A stretch of 64,000 bases of DNA from Prauserella marina (GTDB lineage Bacteria > Actinomycetota > Actinomycetes > Mycobacteriales > Pseudonocardiaceae): positions 5,743,001 through 5,807,000 of the forward strand of contig NZ_CP016353.1 of the NCBI RefSeq assembly GCF_002240355.1, given 5' to 3'. This document shows positions 10,676-18,638 of the stretch, one piece after another (positions within the stretch are counted from its first letter, which is position 1; every line of letters starts with the position of its first letter). Under the pieces are notes generated by a model. The model did not search any database. It was not told the DNA's origin and was given only the letters and a program-made list of their open reading frames with translations. A program made the translations under genes and the position numbers.

Positions 10676-10711
10676 TCTCAGCGCGTTCTCAGCATCTCAG
10701 GACCATCTCAG
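10676..10711. promoter_or_regulatory. Four TCTCAG direct repeats, probable response-regulator box
   Basis: TCTCAG occurs at 10676, 10687, 10695 and 10706, giving two direct-repeat pairs each spaced 11 bases. Tandem direct repeats about one helical turn apart are the standard binding layout for OmpR-family dimers. The block lies between the response regulator gene and the divergent LolA-like/ABC operon. Confidence 0.6.
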
Positions 10712-10774
10712 CGGTCGTGGAGCACTCTCGATCGCACAGCAAGGGGCACACTGGAACACGACATTGGAGGGGCA

Positions 10775-11863
10775 GTGACCACGAAGAAACGAGCGGCGGC
10801 CGTCGCCGTGACAGGCACGGCGCTGGGGGCGGTCGGACTCGGTTTCCTCGCCATGCCGGCGGGGGCGGGGGAAGCTCCCCAATTGCCACCGATCGGCGCG
10901 GAGGAACTCGTCCAGTCCGTTCTAGACCAGAGCCCGTCCGCGCTCGCCGGAACCGTGCGAATCGACAACAACCTCGGACTGCCCGCGATGCCGGGGACCG
11001 GGATGCTGGACTTCGACGCGGCGCAGATCCACTACGACGGCAAGGGCGACAGCCGCATCTCGATCGCCCAGCGGAGCGCGGAGACCACGATCGTCCGTGA
11101 CGGCGAGACGCTGTGGACCTACGAATCGGGCAGCAACTCGGCGACCAAGTTCACGCTGCCGACCGAACTCACCCACCACGACAAGGGCACGCAACGCCCC
11201 GAGGGCTCGGAGGGCACCGAGGGGCAGTTCGCCGATCCGGCGACCGCCGCCGCCAGTCTCGTCTCGGCCGTGCAGGAAACGAGCACGGTCGCCGTCGACG
11301 GGACGGCCAGGGTCGCCGACCGGCCCGCCTACGAACTCGTGCTGACACCGAAGCCGGGCGAACGCACGCTGCTGCGGGAGGTGCGGGTCGCCGTCGACTC
11401 CGAGACCAGGCTGCCGTTGCGGCTCTCCGTGCTGACCAACGGCACGACCGACCCCGCGCTGGAGATCGGGTTCTCCGACATCAGCTTCGGCGATCAGCCT
11501 GCCGACCTGTTCCGGTTCACCCCGCCTCAGGGGGCGAAGGTGACCGAACGGCAGCCCGACGTCGGTCACTCGGCTCCGGCCGAAGAGCCCGATGGCAGGT
11601 TCGTCGGCGAGGGCTGGGACACCGTCTACGTCGGCAAGGCACCGGCCGAGGTACTGAACAACGAGCGGCAGCAGGACTCCGAGAACCCCGAGGCCGACCT
11701 CGGTTCGCTGCTCGACCGGATCGGCACCCCGGTGAACGGTGAGTTCGGCTCTGGACACGTCGTCAGCACCAAGGTCGGCACGGCGTTGATCACCGACGAC
11801 GGTCGCTTCGCGATCGGCGCCGTTCCCCAGCAGGTGCTCATCGAGGCGCTGGAGAACAAGTGA
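10775..11863 (+). CDS. LolA-like/RseB-like envelope protein
   Basis: A 362-residue exported protein. The GTG at 10775 is preceded by TGGAGGGG. The N-terminus has two Lys-Arg residues, a hydrophobic stretch AVTGTALGAVGLGFLAM and an AGA cleavage site. The body has repeated beta-strand patterns with ETTIVRDGETLWTYESGSN and FRFTPPQGAKVTE, as in actinobacterial LolA/DUF2092 proteins (the LolA-RseB fold that binds lipids or lipoproteins). Its stop overlaps the ABC ATPase start (GTGA). Its divergence from a two-component system suggests an envelope sensor or lipid-handling partner of the exporter; that is inference. Confidence 0.7.
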   Translation: MTTKKRAAAVAVTGTALGAVGLGFLAMPAGAGEAPQLPPIGAEELVQSVLDQSPSALAGTVRIDNNLGLPAMPGTGMLDFDAAQIHYDGKGDSRISIAQRSAETTIVRDGETLWTYESGSNSATKFTLPTELTHHDKGTQRPEGSEGTEGQFADPATAAASLVSAVQETSTVAVDGTARVADRPAYELVLTPKPGERTLLREVRVAVDSETRLPLRLSVLTNGTTDPALEIGFSDISFGDQPADLFRFTPPQGAKVTERQPDVGHSAPAEEPDGRFVGEGWDTVYVGKAPAEVLNNERQQDSENPEADLGSLLDRIGTPVNGEFGSGHVVSTKVGTALITDDGRFAIGAVPQQVLIEALENK

Positions 11864-12846
11864 CCAGCACGGCATTGACCGGCGTGGACGTCCCCTCGGG
11901 GGCGTCCACGCCCGCCGCGCTCGCCGCGAGCACAAGGGGGCTCAGAAAGACTTACGGCCACACGGTCGCGGTCGACCACGTCGATCTCGACGTGCCGGAA
12001 GGGTCCGTACTCGGCATGCTCGGTCCCAACGGTTCCGGCAAGACCACCACCATCAGGATGCTGCTCGGGCTCGTCAGGCCGACGGCCGGGAAAGTCGAAC
12101 TGCTAGGGCAGCCGATGCCCGACGGTGCGGGACACGCGTTGCCCGACGTCGGCGCGCTCGTCGAGTCACCCGGTTTCCATCCCTTCCTCTCCGGAAGGGA
12201 CAACCTGCTCCGGATGGCGGCAGCCGAGCCACGACTTGCCACATCGGACATCCCGGGTGCCGTCGACACCTCACTGGAGAGGGTGGGGCTCTCCGGCGCG
12301 GCACGCAGGCGTTATCGCGGCTACTCGCTCGGCATGAAGCAACGACTCGGCCTGGCCGGCGCGCTGCTCGTCCCGCGCAGGATGGTCGTGCTCGACGAAC
12401 CGACCAACGGGCTCGACCCCGCCGGAACCCGCGAGGTGCGCACGATCATCGGCGAGCTGAACGCGTCCGGCGTGACCGTGCTCGTGTCGTCGCATCTGCT
12501 CGCCGAGGTCGAGGCGACCTGTACCCACGTCGCCGTCCTGCACTCGGGCAGCGTCGTCGCACAGGGGGAACTCGCCGAACTGCTCGAATCCGGCTCGCCC
12601 GCGCTCATGGTGTCCACTCCGGACGGTCCGGACGCGGTCGATGCGCTGCGGCAAGGGCGGATCCCCGCACGGTTGACCCCGGAGGGGGTCAGGGTCGACC
12701 TCACCGCGACGACACCGCCCGACGCGATCGCCGCGCTCGTGCACGCCGGTGTGCGAATCCAGGAGGCACGCAGGGCCAGAACGGGGCTCGAAGACCTGTT
12801 CGCCCGGTTGACCCAGCAGGAGCCGGAGGGGGAGGTCGGGTCATGA
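11860..12846 (+). CDS. ABC transporter ATP-binding protein (ABC-2 exporter type)
   Basis: Cytoplasmic ATPase of an exporter, 328 residues. Walker A is LGPNGSGKTTTIRMLLG near residue 50, the signature is YSLGMKQRLGLAGALL near 155, Walker B is MVVLDEPTNGLDP and the switch is SSHLLAEVEATCTHV. The C-terminal hundred residues resemble the DrrA/CcmA-like extension. The GTG start overlaps the stop of the LolA-like gene, and its own stop overlaps the permease start. Substrate not evident: drug, lipid or peptide are all possible. Confidence 0.9.
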   Translation: MTSTALTGVDVPSGASTPAALAASTRGLRKTYGHTVAVDHVDLDVPEGSVLGMLGPNGSGKTTTIRMLLGLVRPTAGKVELLGQPMPDGAGHALPDVGALVESPGFHPFLSGRDNLLRMAAAEPRLATSDIPGAVDTSLERVGLSGAARRRYRGYSLGMKQRLGLAGALLVPRRMVVLDEPTNGLDPAGTREVRTIIGELNASGVTVLVSSHLLAEVEATCTHVAVLHSGSVVAQGELAELLESGSPALMVSTPDGPDAVDALRQGRIPARLTPEGVRVDLTATTPPDAIAALVHAGVRIQEARRARTGLEDLFARLTQQEPEGEVGS

Positions 12847-13724
12847 CAAAGGCGCTCGACAGGACAGGCCAGGGACCCGTGGGGACGCCGGTGAACCGCT
12901 CACGGGCGAACCTCGCGCGGCTGTTGCGCGCGGAACTGCGCTGGATCTACCGGAGGCCACGCACCCTCGTCGTACTCGGGGTACTCGCCGTCATTCCCGT
13001 CATACTCGGAGTCGCGCTGACGCTGGTCGACTCGCCGGGGCCGCCTGACGGCGGCGACGGAGCGGGACTCGTCACCGCCGCGGCAGGCAACGCGCTCGTG
13101 CTGCCGATCGCCGCGCTCGCCATGGCGATGAGCCTGCTGCTGCCGATGACGACCGCGATGTCGGGAGCGGACGCGATCGCGGGCGAACAGGCGCACGGGA
13201 CGCTGCGAAGCTGGCTGCTCGCACCCGTGAGCAGGGGGAGGCTGCTGTTCGTCAAGGCGTTCGGGGTCGCGACGTTCGCGCTGAGCGCGACCGCGCTCAT
13301 GGCGTTCACCGGGGTACTCACCGGGCTGGTGATCAACGGCAGTGGCTCCATGTTCACGCTGTCCGGAACCACGCTGGGCCTGCCCGCCGCGCTGCTGAAG
13401 GTGGCGATCGCGGTCGGCTGGGTCGCACTGCAACTGTGGGCCGTCGGAGCCGTGGCGCTGGCGATCTCCTCGTGGACCGAACACCCGATGGTGGTGCTCG
13501 CCTCCGTCCTCGGCGGGATCATCGTGTTCTCGGTGCTGAGCCTGCTCGACGCGTTGAGCTGGCTGCATCCCTTCCTGCTGAACAGTTCCTGGACCTCGAT
13601 CGCGGACGTGTTGCGCGATCCGATGCCAACCGGGGCGCTCGCGGAGGGAGCGTTACGAGCGGGCTGCTACATCGCCATCGGGCTCTCGCTCGCCTACGCG
13701 AGACTAAGCACAAAGGACGGCTAA
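12843..13724 (+). CDS. ABC-2 type transporter permease
   Basis: Integral membrane partner of the preceding ATPase, 293 residues with about six hydrophobic helices. The first follows RRPRTLVVLGVLAVIPV. EQAHGTLRSWLLAPVSRGR is the conserved ABC-2 loop after the second helix. Start codon ATG overlaps the ATPase stop (ATGA). Last gene of the LolA-like/ABC operon; it converges on the thiamine ATPase gene after 41 bases. Confidence 0.85.
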   Translation: MTKALDRTGQGPVGTPVNRSRANLARLLRAELRWIYRRPRTLVVLGVLAVIPVILGVALTLVDSPGPPDGGDGAGLVTAAAGNALVLPIAALAMAMSLLLPMTTAMSGADAIAGEQAHGTLRSWLLAPVSRGRLLFVKAFGVATFALSATALMAFTGVLTGLVINGSGSMFTLSGTTLGLPAALLKVAIAVGWVALQLWAVGAVALAISSWTEHPMVVLASVLGGIIVFSVLSLLDALSWLHPFLLNSSWTSIADVLRDPMPTGALAEGALRAGCYIAIGLSLAYARLSTKDG

Positions 13725-13738
13725 GTTCCGATTTCTTC

Positions 13739-13753
13739 AGCGGCGGAGCCGCT
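13739..13753. terminator. Short hairpin between convergent operons
   Basis: AGCGGC and GCCGCT pair around GGA, a 6-bp stem in the 41-base gap between the exporter permease and the thiamine ATPase gene, which converge here. No T-run follows on either strand, so any termination is a weak inference. Confidence 0.35.
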
Positions 13754-13765
13754 TGGAGTCGGCCG

Positions 13766-14821
13766 TCAACCGGCACCAGCGCCGCCACGCAAATCTCTTG
13801 AACGGTCATTGGTTCCGATGATGGCGATGCCGTCGGGGGCGAGGTGAAGCCGTACGGTGTCGCCTGCCCGGCAGGTCGCCATCATCGGAGCGACGGCGTC
13901 CACCGTGGACGGAACGGCCGTCGTGCTGACGGAGAGCCGGACGTGGTCGCGGCGGTGCACCCTCGACATCACCTCGGCTTCGACCCCTTCGCGCGCGACC
14001 CTGACCGCGTTGGGCCGTAGCCCCAGCAGCACCGGCCCTTCCCCGGCATCCGGCAGCTCGACCTCGCCGAGCGCCGTGCGCACGATCCCTCCGGCCGCGT
14101 CACCCTCCAGCACCGTGGTCACGCCGAGGAACCGCGCGATGCGCTCGTCGACGGGCCGCCGCCACACCGTGAGCACGTCGCCGAGCTGACGAATCTCACC
14201 CGCTTCGAGCACGGCGACCCTGTCGGCGAGTGTGAACGCCTCCTCCTGGTCGTGCGTCACCAGCAACGTCGTGGTCTTCGCCCTGCGAAGCAGTTCGGCG
14301 AGGTCGATGGCGAGCTGTTCCCGCAGCTCGGCATCGAGTCCCGAAAGCGGCTCGTCCAGCAACAGCAGCCTCGGCCTTGGCGCGAGTGCCCTCGCCAGGG
14401 CTACCCGCTGCGCCTCCCCACCAGAGAGCGCGGTGACCTTGCGCCGCTCGTATCCGGTCAGCCCGACCAATTCGAGCAAGTCAGCCACTCGCCGCGCCCG
14501 CTCCGCCTTGTCGGTCCCGTGCATCCTCAGTCCGAACGCGACATTGCCAGCGACATCCCTGTGCGGGAAGAGCTGACCGTCCTGGAAGACGAGACCGAAG
14601 CCGCGCCGGTGCACGGGTACGGCGGCGAGGTCGTCGCCATCCCAGCGCACCGATCCGGTCGCGGCCGGTTCGAGGCCCGTGATGCCCCTCAACAGCGTCG
14701 ACTTGCCCGAACCGGACGGCCCGAGCAGCGCGAGGACCTCGCCGTCGGCGATCTCAAGCCGGGCTTGCCGCACCGCCGTGAACGAGCCGTACTTCACCGT
14801 CAGCCCATCGACCGTCAACAT
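13766..14821 (-). CDS. thiQ: Thiamine ABC transporter ATP-binding protein
   Basis: ATPase of the thiamine importer, 351 residues. Walker A is LGPSGSGKSTLLRGI near residue 34, signature LSGGEAQRVALARALA near 130, Walker B LLLLDEPLSGLD. After the nucleotide domain a TOBE-like domain (about 240-330) contains LLGLRPNAVRV and HRRDHVRLSV, longer than E. coli ThiQ, which lacks TOBE, and closer to iron/spermidine ATPases. The upstream TPP riboswitch and thiamine-type binding protein set the substrate as thiamine or TPP. Third gene of the operon, 6 bases after the permease stop. Confidence 0.8.
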   Translation of the reverse strand: MLTVDGLTVKYGSFTAVRQARLEIADGEVLALLGPSGSGKSTLLRGITGLEPAATGSVRWDGDDLAAVPVHRRGFGLVFQDGQLFPHRDVAGNVAFGLRMHGTDKAERARRVADLLELVGLTGYERRKVTALSGGEAQRVALARALAPRPRLLLLDEPLSGLDAELREQLAIDLAELLRRAKTTTLLVTHDQEEAFTLADRVAVLEAGEIRQLGDVLTVWRRPVDERIARFLGVTTVLEGDAAGGIVRTALGEVELPDAGEGPVLLGLRPNAVRVAREGVEAEVMSRVHRRDHVRLSVSTTAVPSTVDAVAPMMATCRAGDTVRLHLAPDGIAIIGTNDRSRDLRGGAGAG

Positions 14822-14827
14822 GAGAAA

Positions 14828-16486
14828 TCAGAACTCCCCTACCTGGGCGTTGGCCGCCCTGAGCCGGTCGACCACCGCCGCGACGAGCATCGTGACGAGC
14901 ATCAGCAGCGCACACGCCGCGTAGGCCATCTGGTTGTTCAGTTCCCCGGGTCTGCTCACCAGCGAGCCGATCGCGACGGGCAGCGTCGGCGCGTCGGGAC
15001 GCGCGAGAAAGCTCGTCGCGCCGAACTCGCCGAGCGCGACCACGTAACCGAAGGCGGCGGCAGCCGCGAGCGAGCGCGCGGCGAGCGGAAGATCGACTTC
15101 TCGCCACACCCTCGCCGGGCTCGCGCCGAGCGTCGCCGCTGCCTGCCGCAACCGTTCGTCGATCGAGCGCAGGACCGGCAACACCATCCTGATGATGAGC
15201 GGGACGATCACCAGCGCCTGCGCGAAAGGGACGAGCAGCGGTGACGTACGCAGGTCACCCGGCAACTGGCCGAGCGTGACCAGGTAGCCGAAACCGATGG
15301 TGACCGCCGAGACACCGAGCGGCAGCATCATGGCGGCGTCCATGACCTCGCCCGTCACCCTGGCTCCGCGTTGCGGCGAGCGGCGCAGCGACACCAGCAC
15401 GACCGCGGCGAGAATTCCGATGATCAGCGCCAGCATCGTGGCGTCGGTCGCGGTGCGCAGTGAGTTCACCGCGGCGTCCCAGCCGCTCACGTTGAGCGTG
15501 CCGTCAGCGCCTTGGCCCGCGAGCGCGCGGTATCCGTCGAGGCTCCAGCCCTCCCTGGTCGAGACCGACCTGACGAGCAGCGCGACGATCGGGGTCAGCA
15601 GCAGACCGAGCACCCCGGCCGCGGCGGCGACGACCCACCACTCGCCTCCCTCGGGCCTTCGCGCGGTCTCCGTTCGCGCCCGCAGCCTCGCCGCCGTCTC
15701 CTTCCTCCTCCTGGCACCCGCGCCGACCAGCAGGGCGGCCACCACCGCCGCAAGCTGCACGAGCGACAACGCGGCGGCACCCGAGAGGTCGAGCAGGTTC
15801 ACCGTCCGCAGGTAGATCTCGGTTTCCAGGGTGCGAAGCCGCGACCCACCCAGCATCAGCACGACACCGAAACTCGTCGCACAGAACAGGAAGACTACGG
15901 CGGCGGCCGAGGCGATGGCAGGCAGCAGCGCGGGCAGGGTCACCGACGTGAACGCCCTGCCCCGCGAGGCACCGAGCGCTCTCGCCGCGTCCTCCGCCCT
16001 TCGATCGAGGTGTGCCCACAGGCCGCCTACCGTCCTCGCGACGACGGCGACGTTGAAGAACGCGTTGGCCAGCACGATCGTGAACACACCGCCGCCGGGC
16101 CACAGCGCCTTGAACGCGAGACCGACCACGACCGTCGGCAGTACGAACGGGACGAGTACGAGCGTTCGGACCACTCCGACCCCGCGCAGCTTCACCCTGG
16201 CGAGCAAGTACGCCACCGGCAGCCCCGCGAGCACCGCGACCGCCGTCGACGCCGCTGCCTGCGCGACAGTGAAGGCGGCGAGCCGCCACGTCTGCGATTC
16301 GAATAGCGCGGTGTCGACCCCGCCCTCGGAGAAGCCGAGCCGGATGATCGCAACGACCGGCCACGCGAAGAACAGCGTCAGAAAGCCGACGGGCAACACC
16401 GCGAGAGCGAGACCGCCCGCGGTGCTCGCCCTCCCGCGTCTCGGGCTCGCTAGTTCTCCACGAGCGCGCGCCACTGCTTGATCCAT
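14828..16486 (-). CDS. thiP: Thiamine ABC transporter permease (two-domain)
   Basis: A 552-residue fused permease with two binding-protein-dependent transport domains, as in ThiP/FbpB. Each half carries an EAA loop contacting the ATPase: EDAARALGASRGRAFTSVTL in the first and RQAAATLGASPARVWREVDL in the second. About twelve membrane helices. The ATG at 16486 overlaps the 3' end of the binding protein gene by 37 bases; a later start is possible but none has a better ribosome site. It forms the membrane pore of the riboswitch-controlled thiamine importer. Confidence 0.85.
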   Translation of the reverse strand: MDQAVARARGELASPRRGRASTAGGLALAVLPVGFLTLFFAWPVVAIIRLGFSEGGVDTALFESQTWRLAAFTVAQAAASTAVAVLAGLPVAYLLARVKLRGVGVVRTLVLVPFVLPTVVVGLAFKALWPGGGVFTIVLANAFFNVAVVARTVGGLWAHLDRRAEDAARALGASRGRAFTSVTLPALLPAIASAAAVVFLFCATSFGVVLMLGGSRLRTLETEIYLRTVNLLDLSGAAALSLVQLAAVVAALLVGAGARRRKETAARLRARTETARRPEGGEWWVVAAAAGVLGLLLTPIVALLVRSVSTREGWSLDGYRALAGQGADGTLNVSGWDAAVNSLRTATDATMLALIIGILAAVVLVSLRRSPQRGARVTGEVMDAAMMLPLGVSAVTIGFGYLVTLGQLPGDLRTSPLLVPFAQALVIVPLIIRMVLPVLRSIDERLRQAAATLGASPARVWREVDLPLAARSLAAAAAFGYVVALGEFGATSFLARPDAPTLPVAIGSLVSRPGELNNQMAYAACALLMLVTMLVAAVVDRLRAANAQVGEF

Positions 16487-17499
16487 TCTTCGCGGCCGGA
16501 CTCGACCCGCTCACCCGGCAGGGTCGCCGGTTCCTCCGGCTGCGGCGCGACGCGCTCCCAATGGGCTGGCAGAGCGACGCCCGCCCGCGCGGGATAGACG
16601 AACATGTTCTCGGCGACCGTCGACTGGAACTGCTGGGAGAGCAGGAAGTCGACCACCTTGCCCGCTTCACTGGTCTGCGAGCCGCCCGCCAGCACACCCG
16701 CGTACTCGACCTGGCGGTAGCAGGTGTCGAGCAGCGCCTTGGTACGCGGCTGACCGTCGTCGCCGAGTTCCGCCGCGGGAGACGAGGCATAGGAGACGAC
16801 GATCGGCCGGTCGCCCTGCCCCGAAGAGCCGGAGAACTCCTGCGTGTATGCCTCGGTCCAGCCGCTCACCACGAGCACGCCGTTGTCCTTGAGCTTGGAC
16901 CAGTAGTCCTGCCAGCCGTCCTCGCCGTAGCTCGCGATGGTCCCGAGCAGGAACGCGAGGCCGGGCGACGACGTCGCCGCGTTCTCCACCACGAGCAGAT
17001 CGCGGTAGCGGGAGTCGGTCAGGTCGTCCAGGCTCGTGGGTTCCGCGAGCTCCCGCTCCGCGAACCATTCGGTGTCGATGTTGACGCAGACATCGCCGAC
17101 GTCCACCGCCGAAAGCCGGTTCTGCGGGTCGATCGAGTACCGCTGGGGGCCTCGATCGCCTTCCGGGCTGGTGTAGGGCTCGAAAACCCCTTCGGCCAGC
17201 GCCCGCGAAGCGAAGGTCGAGTCGACGCCGAAGGCGACGTCCGCGATGGGATCGTCCTTCGTCAGCACGAGCTTGTTGGTCAGCTCGCCCGCGTCGCCCT
17301 CCTTGTGGACATTGATCCGGATTCCGGTCTGATCACGGAACGCGTCGAGCACCTGCTGCGGAACCGACCAGGATTCGTGCGTCGCGATGGTCACCGTGAC
17401 CGGCCCGCTCTCCTCCTGATCTCCGGCGCTGAACAGCGTGCAGCCCGCTGTCAGGGTGCCGGCGAGTGTCAGAGCAGCCACCGCACGAAGGGACCTCAT
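16450..17499 (-). CDS. thiB: Thiamine-binding lipoprotein (TbpA/ThiB type)
   Basis: Extracytoplasmic thiamine/TPP-binding protein, 349 residues. The signal peptide ends in lipobox TAGC. TbpA-like features include THESWSVPQQVLDAFRDQTG, FGVDSTFASRALAEGVFEPY and VVSYASSPAAEL. I chose the ATG at 17499; the TTG one codon earlier is too near the ribosome site. AGGAGG stands only 4 bases from this ATG and is also one arm of a perfect inverted repeat. First gene of the thiB-thiP-thiQ operon, directly downstream of a TPP riboswitch, so expression should fall when TPP is plentiful. Confidence 0.87.
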   Translation of the reverse strand: MRSLRAVAALTLAGTLTAGCTLFSAGDQEESGPVTVTIATHESWSVPQQVLDAFRDQTGIRINVHKEGDAGELTNKLVLTKDDPIADVAFGVDSTFASRALAEGVFEPYTSPEGDRGPQRYSIDPQNRLSAVDVGDVCVNIDTEWFAERELAEPTSLDDLTDSRYRDLLVVENAATSSPGLAFLLGTIASYGEDGWQDYWSKLKDNGVLVVSGWTEAYTQEFSGSSGQGDRPIVVSYASSPAAELGDDGQPRTKALLDTCYRQVEYAGVLAGGSQTSEAGKVVDFLLSQQFQSTVAENMFVYPARAGVALPAHWERVAPQPEEPATLPGERVESGREEWIKQWRALVEN

Positions 17500-17502
17500 C
17501 AA

Positions 17503-17530
17503 GCCTCCTTGTCGTTACCGGCAAGGAGGC
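17503..17530 (-). promoter_or_regulatory. Shine-Dalgarno-sequestering hairpin, riboswitch expression platform
   Basis: Nine bases at 17503-17511 are perfectly complementary to 17522-17530 with a 10-base loop. On the minus strand the downstream arm is CAAGGAGGC, the ribosome binding site of the thiamine-binding protein. The hairpin starts about ten bases after the aptamer ends, so TPP binding would favour the hairpin and block translation. No T-run follows, which points to translational control. Confidence 0.8.
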
Positions 17531-17537
17531 AGGCACG

Positions 17538-17628
17538 GCCCTCCCTGGCGCCGGCATGATCCGGATCAGGTGCGAACGGTCGTGGGGGGTAACCCACCTC
17601 TCAGCCCGGCCGCGCCGGACTCCCGTGG
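17538..17628 (-). ncRNA. TPP riboswitch (THI element) aptamer
   Basis: On the minus strand this leader reads GGGAGTCC, then GCTGAGAGG, then CACCTGATCCGGATCATGCC and GGCGCCAGGGAGG. These are the conserved blocks of the THI-box aptamer: CTGAGA in J3/2, the pyrophosphate-sensing arm ACCTGATC-GGATCATGCC, and outer helix P1 from GGGAG and its partner. It lies about 40 bases before the thiamine-binding protein start, which independently supports a thiamine role. Confidence 0.93.
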
Positions 17629-17668
17629 CAGAGGTGCAGCGTACTCGAACGGGTACCACCATGGACGC

Positions 17669-17959
17669 ATGGCAGATGTACTCAGTGACGAACGCATCGA
17701 AGAAGCTCTCGGCCACCTCCCGGATTGGCAGCGGGAAGGCGACGCCATCCTGCGCACCGCGGAGCTCGCGCACTTCCCGCAAGCCATCCAGGTGGTGAAC
17801 AGGGTGGCCGAGATCGCGGAGAGCGCGGGCCATCACCCCGACATCGATATCCGTTGGCGCACACTGACTTTCCGGCTCAGCACGCATTCGGAAGGAGGCA
17901 TCACCGAGAAGGACGTCTCGCTCGCGGGCGAAATCGACGAGGTGATCAGCTCGGTGTGA
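17669..17959 (+). CDS. phhB: 4a-hydroxytetrahydrobiopterin dehydratase (pterin carbinolamine dehydratase)
   Basis: A 96-residue PCD/DCoH-family enzyme that dehydrates 4a-carbinolamine pterins. The key block is ESAGHHPDIDIRW (residues 51-63), the [E/D]-xx-HHP-x-(I/V) motif holding the catalytic histidines, followed by LTFRLSTHSEGGITEKDVSLA, typical of the family. Length is normal. No Shine-Dalgarno precedes the ATG at 17669, so it may be leaderless. M. tuberculosis has the same gene (Rv1159A) near mutT2 and typA. The physiological pterin substrate in bacteria without phenylalanine hydroxylase is unsettled. Confidence 0.9.
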   Translation: MADVLSDERIEEALGHLPDWQREGDAILRTAELAHFPQAIQVVNRVAEIAESAGHHPDIDIRWRTLTFRLSTHSEGGITEKDVSLAGEIDEVISSV

Positions 17960-18062
17960 GCACGTTCCCCACGTGATGTGTGATCTGCCCCGCCGTCGGC
18001 AACCTTATGGGTGTGAGTGTGCGTTGTCCGGGTAACCACACATCGGTGGAGGGGAGTGCGCG

Positions 18063-18362
18063 ATGAGCCGATTGAGCTTTGGTGGCAACGATTTCGGAAC
18101 TCGGAATCAGGCGGGGATGACCCGCGGCCGAAGTCGACGACGGATCGCGCCGGTGGCCACCCTCGGCATGTTGATCTTGACGGTGCTCGGGGCGAGCGCG
18201 GTGCCCGCGTTCGCGGCCGACGACGCCACGGCGGCGACATCGTCAGGCGACATCACACAGGCGTTGATCGTCGGCGGACTCGCCTTCGCCATGATCATCG
18301 CCCTCGCCGGCGCGGTGCTGTATCACACCGCGAAAGGCCGCAGGCGCAACCCCGTCGAGTGA
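18063..18362 (+). CDS. Small secreted/membrane protein, unknown
   Basis: A 99-residue ORF with GGAGGGGAG upstream of its ATG. An Arg-rich N-region is followed by a hydrophobic stretch ending in PAFA, a signal peptidase I site near residue 51, then ADDATAATSS and a second hydrophobic helix (about 66-88), ending with basic GRRRNPVE. So it is predicted as an exported or two-helix membrane protein with a cytoplasmic basic tail. I recognise no family. A strong hairpin follows at once, so it is a monocistronic unit. Confidence 0.65.
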   Translation: MSRLSFGGNDFGTRNQAGMTRGRSRRRIAPVATLGMLILTVLGASAVPAFAADDATAATSSGDITQALIVGGLAFAMIIALAGAVLYHTAKGRRRNPVE

Positions 18363-18370
18363 TATCCGAC

Positions 18371-18415
18371 ACAGTTGCCCGGCGACGCTAACGATGCTTC
18401 GTCGCCGGGCGCTGT
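18371..18415 (+). terminator. Strong hairpin terminator after the 99-residue membrane protein
   Basis: GCCCGGCGACG (18377-18387) pairs perfectly with CGTCGCCGGGC (18400-18410), and flanking ACAG/CTGT extends the stem with a gap. It starts 9 bases after the stop codon. The following bases are GTTGG rather than a T-run. Confidence 0.7.
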
Positions 18416-18455
18416 GTTGGGTGACAAGGCTCTTACCAGCTATTGGGGACAACAA

Positions 18456-18572
18456 ATGGATGTTACGACCCGAGCCCCACAGACCCTGACCTCGACTCAG
18501 CAAGCATGGGTCGCGGTGCTCGCGACGACGGTGACCCTGCTGCTCGTCGTACTGCTCGCGGCGGCGGGCTGA
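18456..18572 (+). CDS. Possible 38-residue single-TM peptide
   Basis: An ATG ORF encoding MDVTTRAPQTLTSTQQAW followed by a clean hydrophobic helix VAVLATTVTLLLVVLLAAAG that ends the protein. There is no strong ribosome site; GGGGAC lies 9 bases upstream. The pattern of a soluble N-terminus with one C-terminal helix suits a tail-anchored small membrane protein. It follows the hairpin after the 99-residue membrane protein. No known family. Confidence 0.4.
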   Translation: MDVTTRAPQTLTSTQQAWVAVLATTVTLLLVVLLAAAG

Positions 18573-18638
18573 GTCAACCGCAGTCCACATGGCGCCCTGG
18601 CCGGGTGAGCGAGGCATCGCTGACCCGGCACCAGGCCG

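Noticed and set aside
10472-10774. Extending the LolA-like protein upstream to 463 residues
   Set aside because: The extra part runs antisense to the response regulator and over its control region; GTG 10775 has a good ribosome site and starts a signal-like segment.
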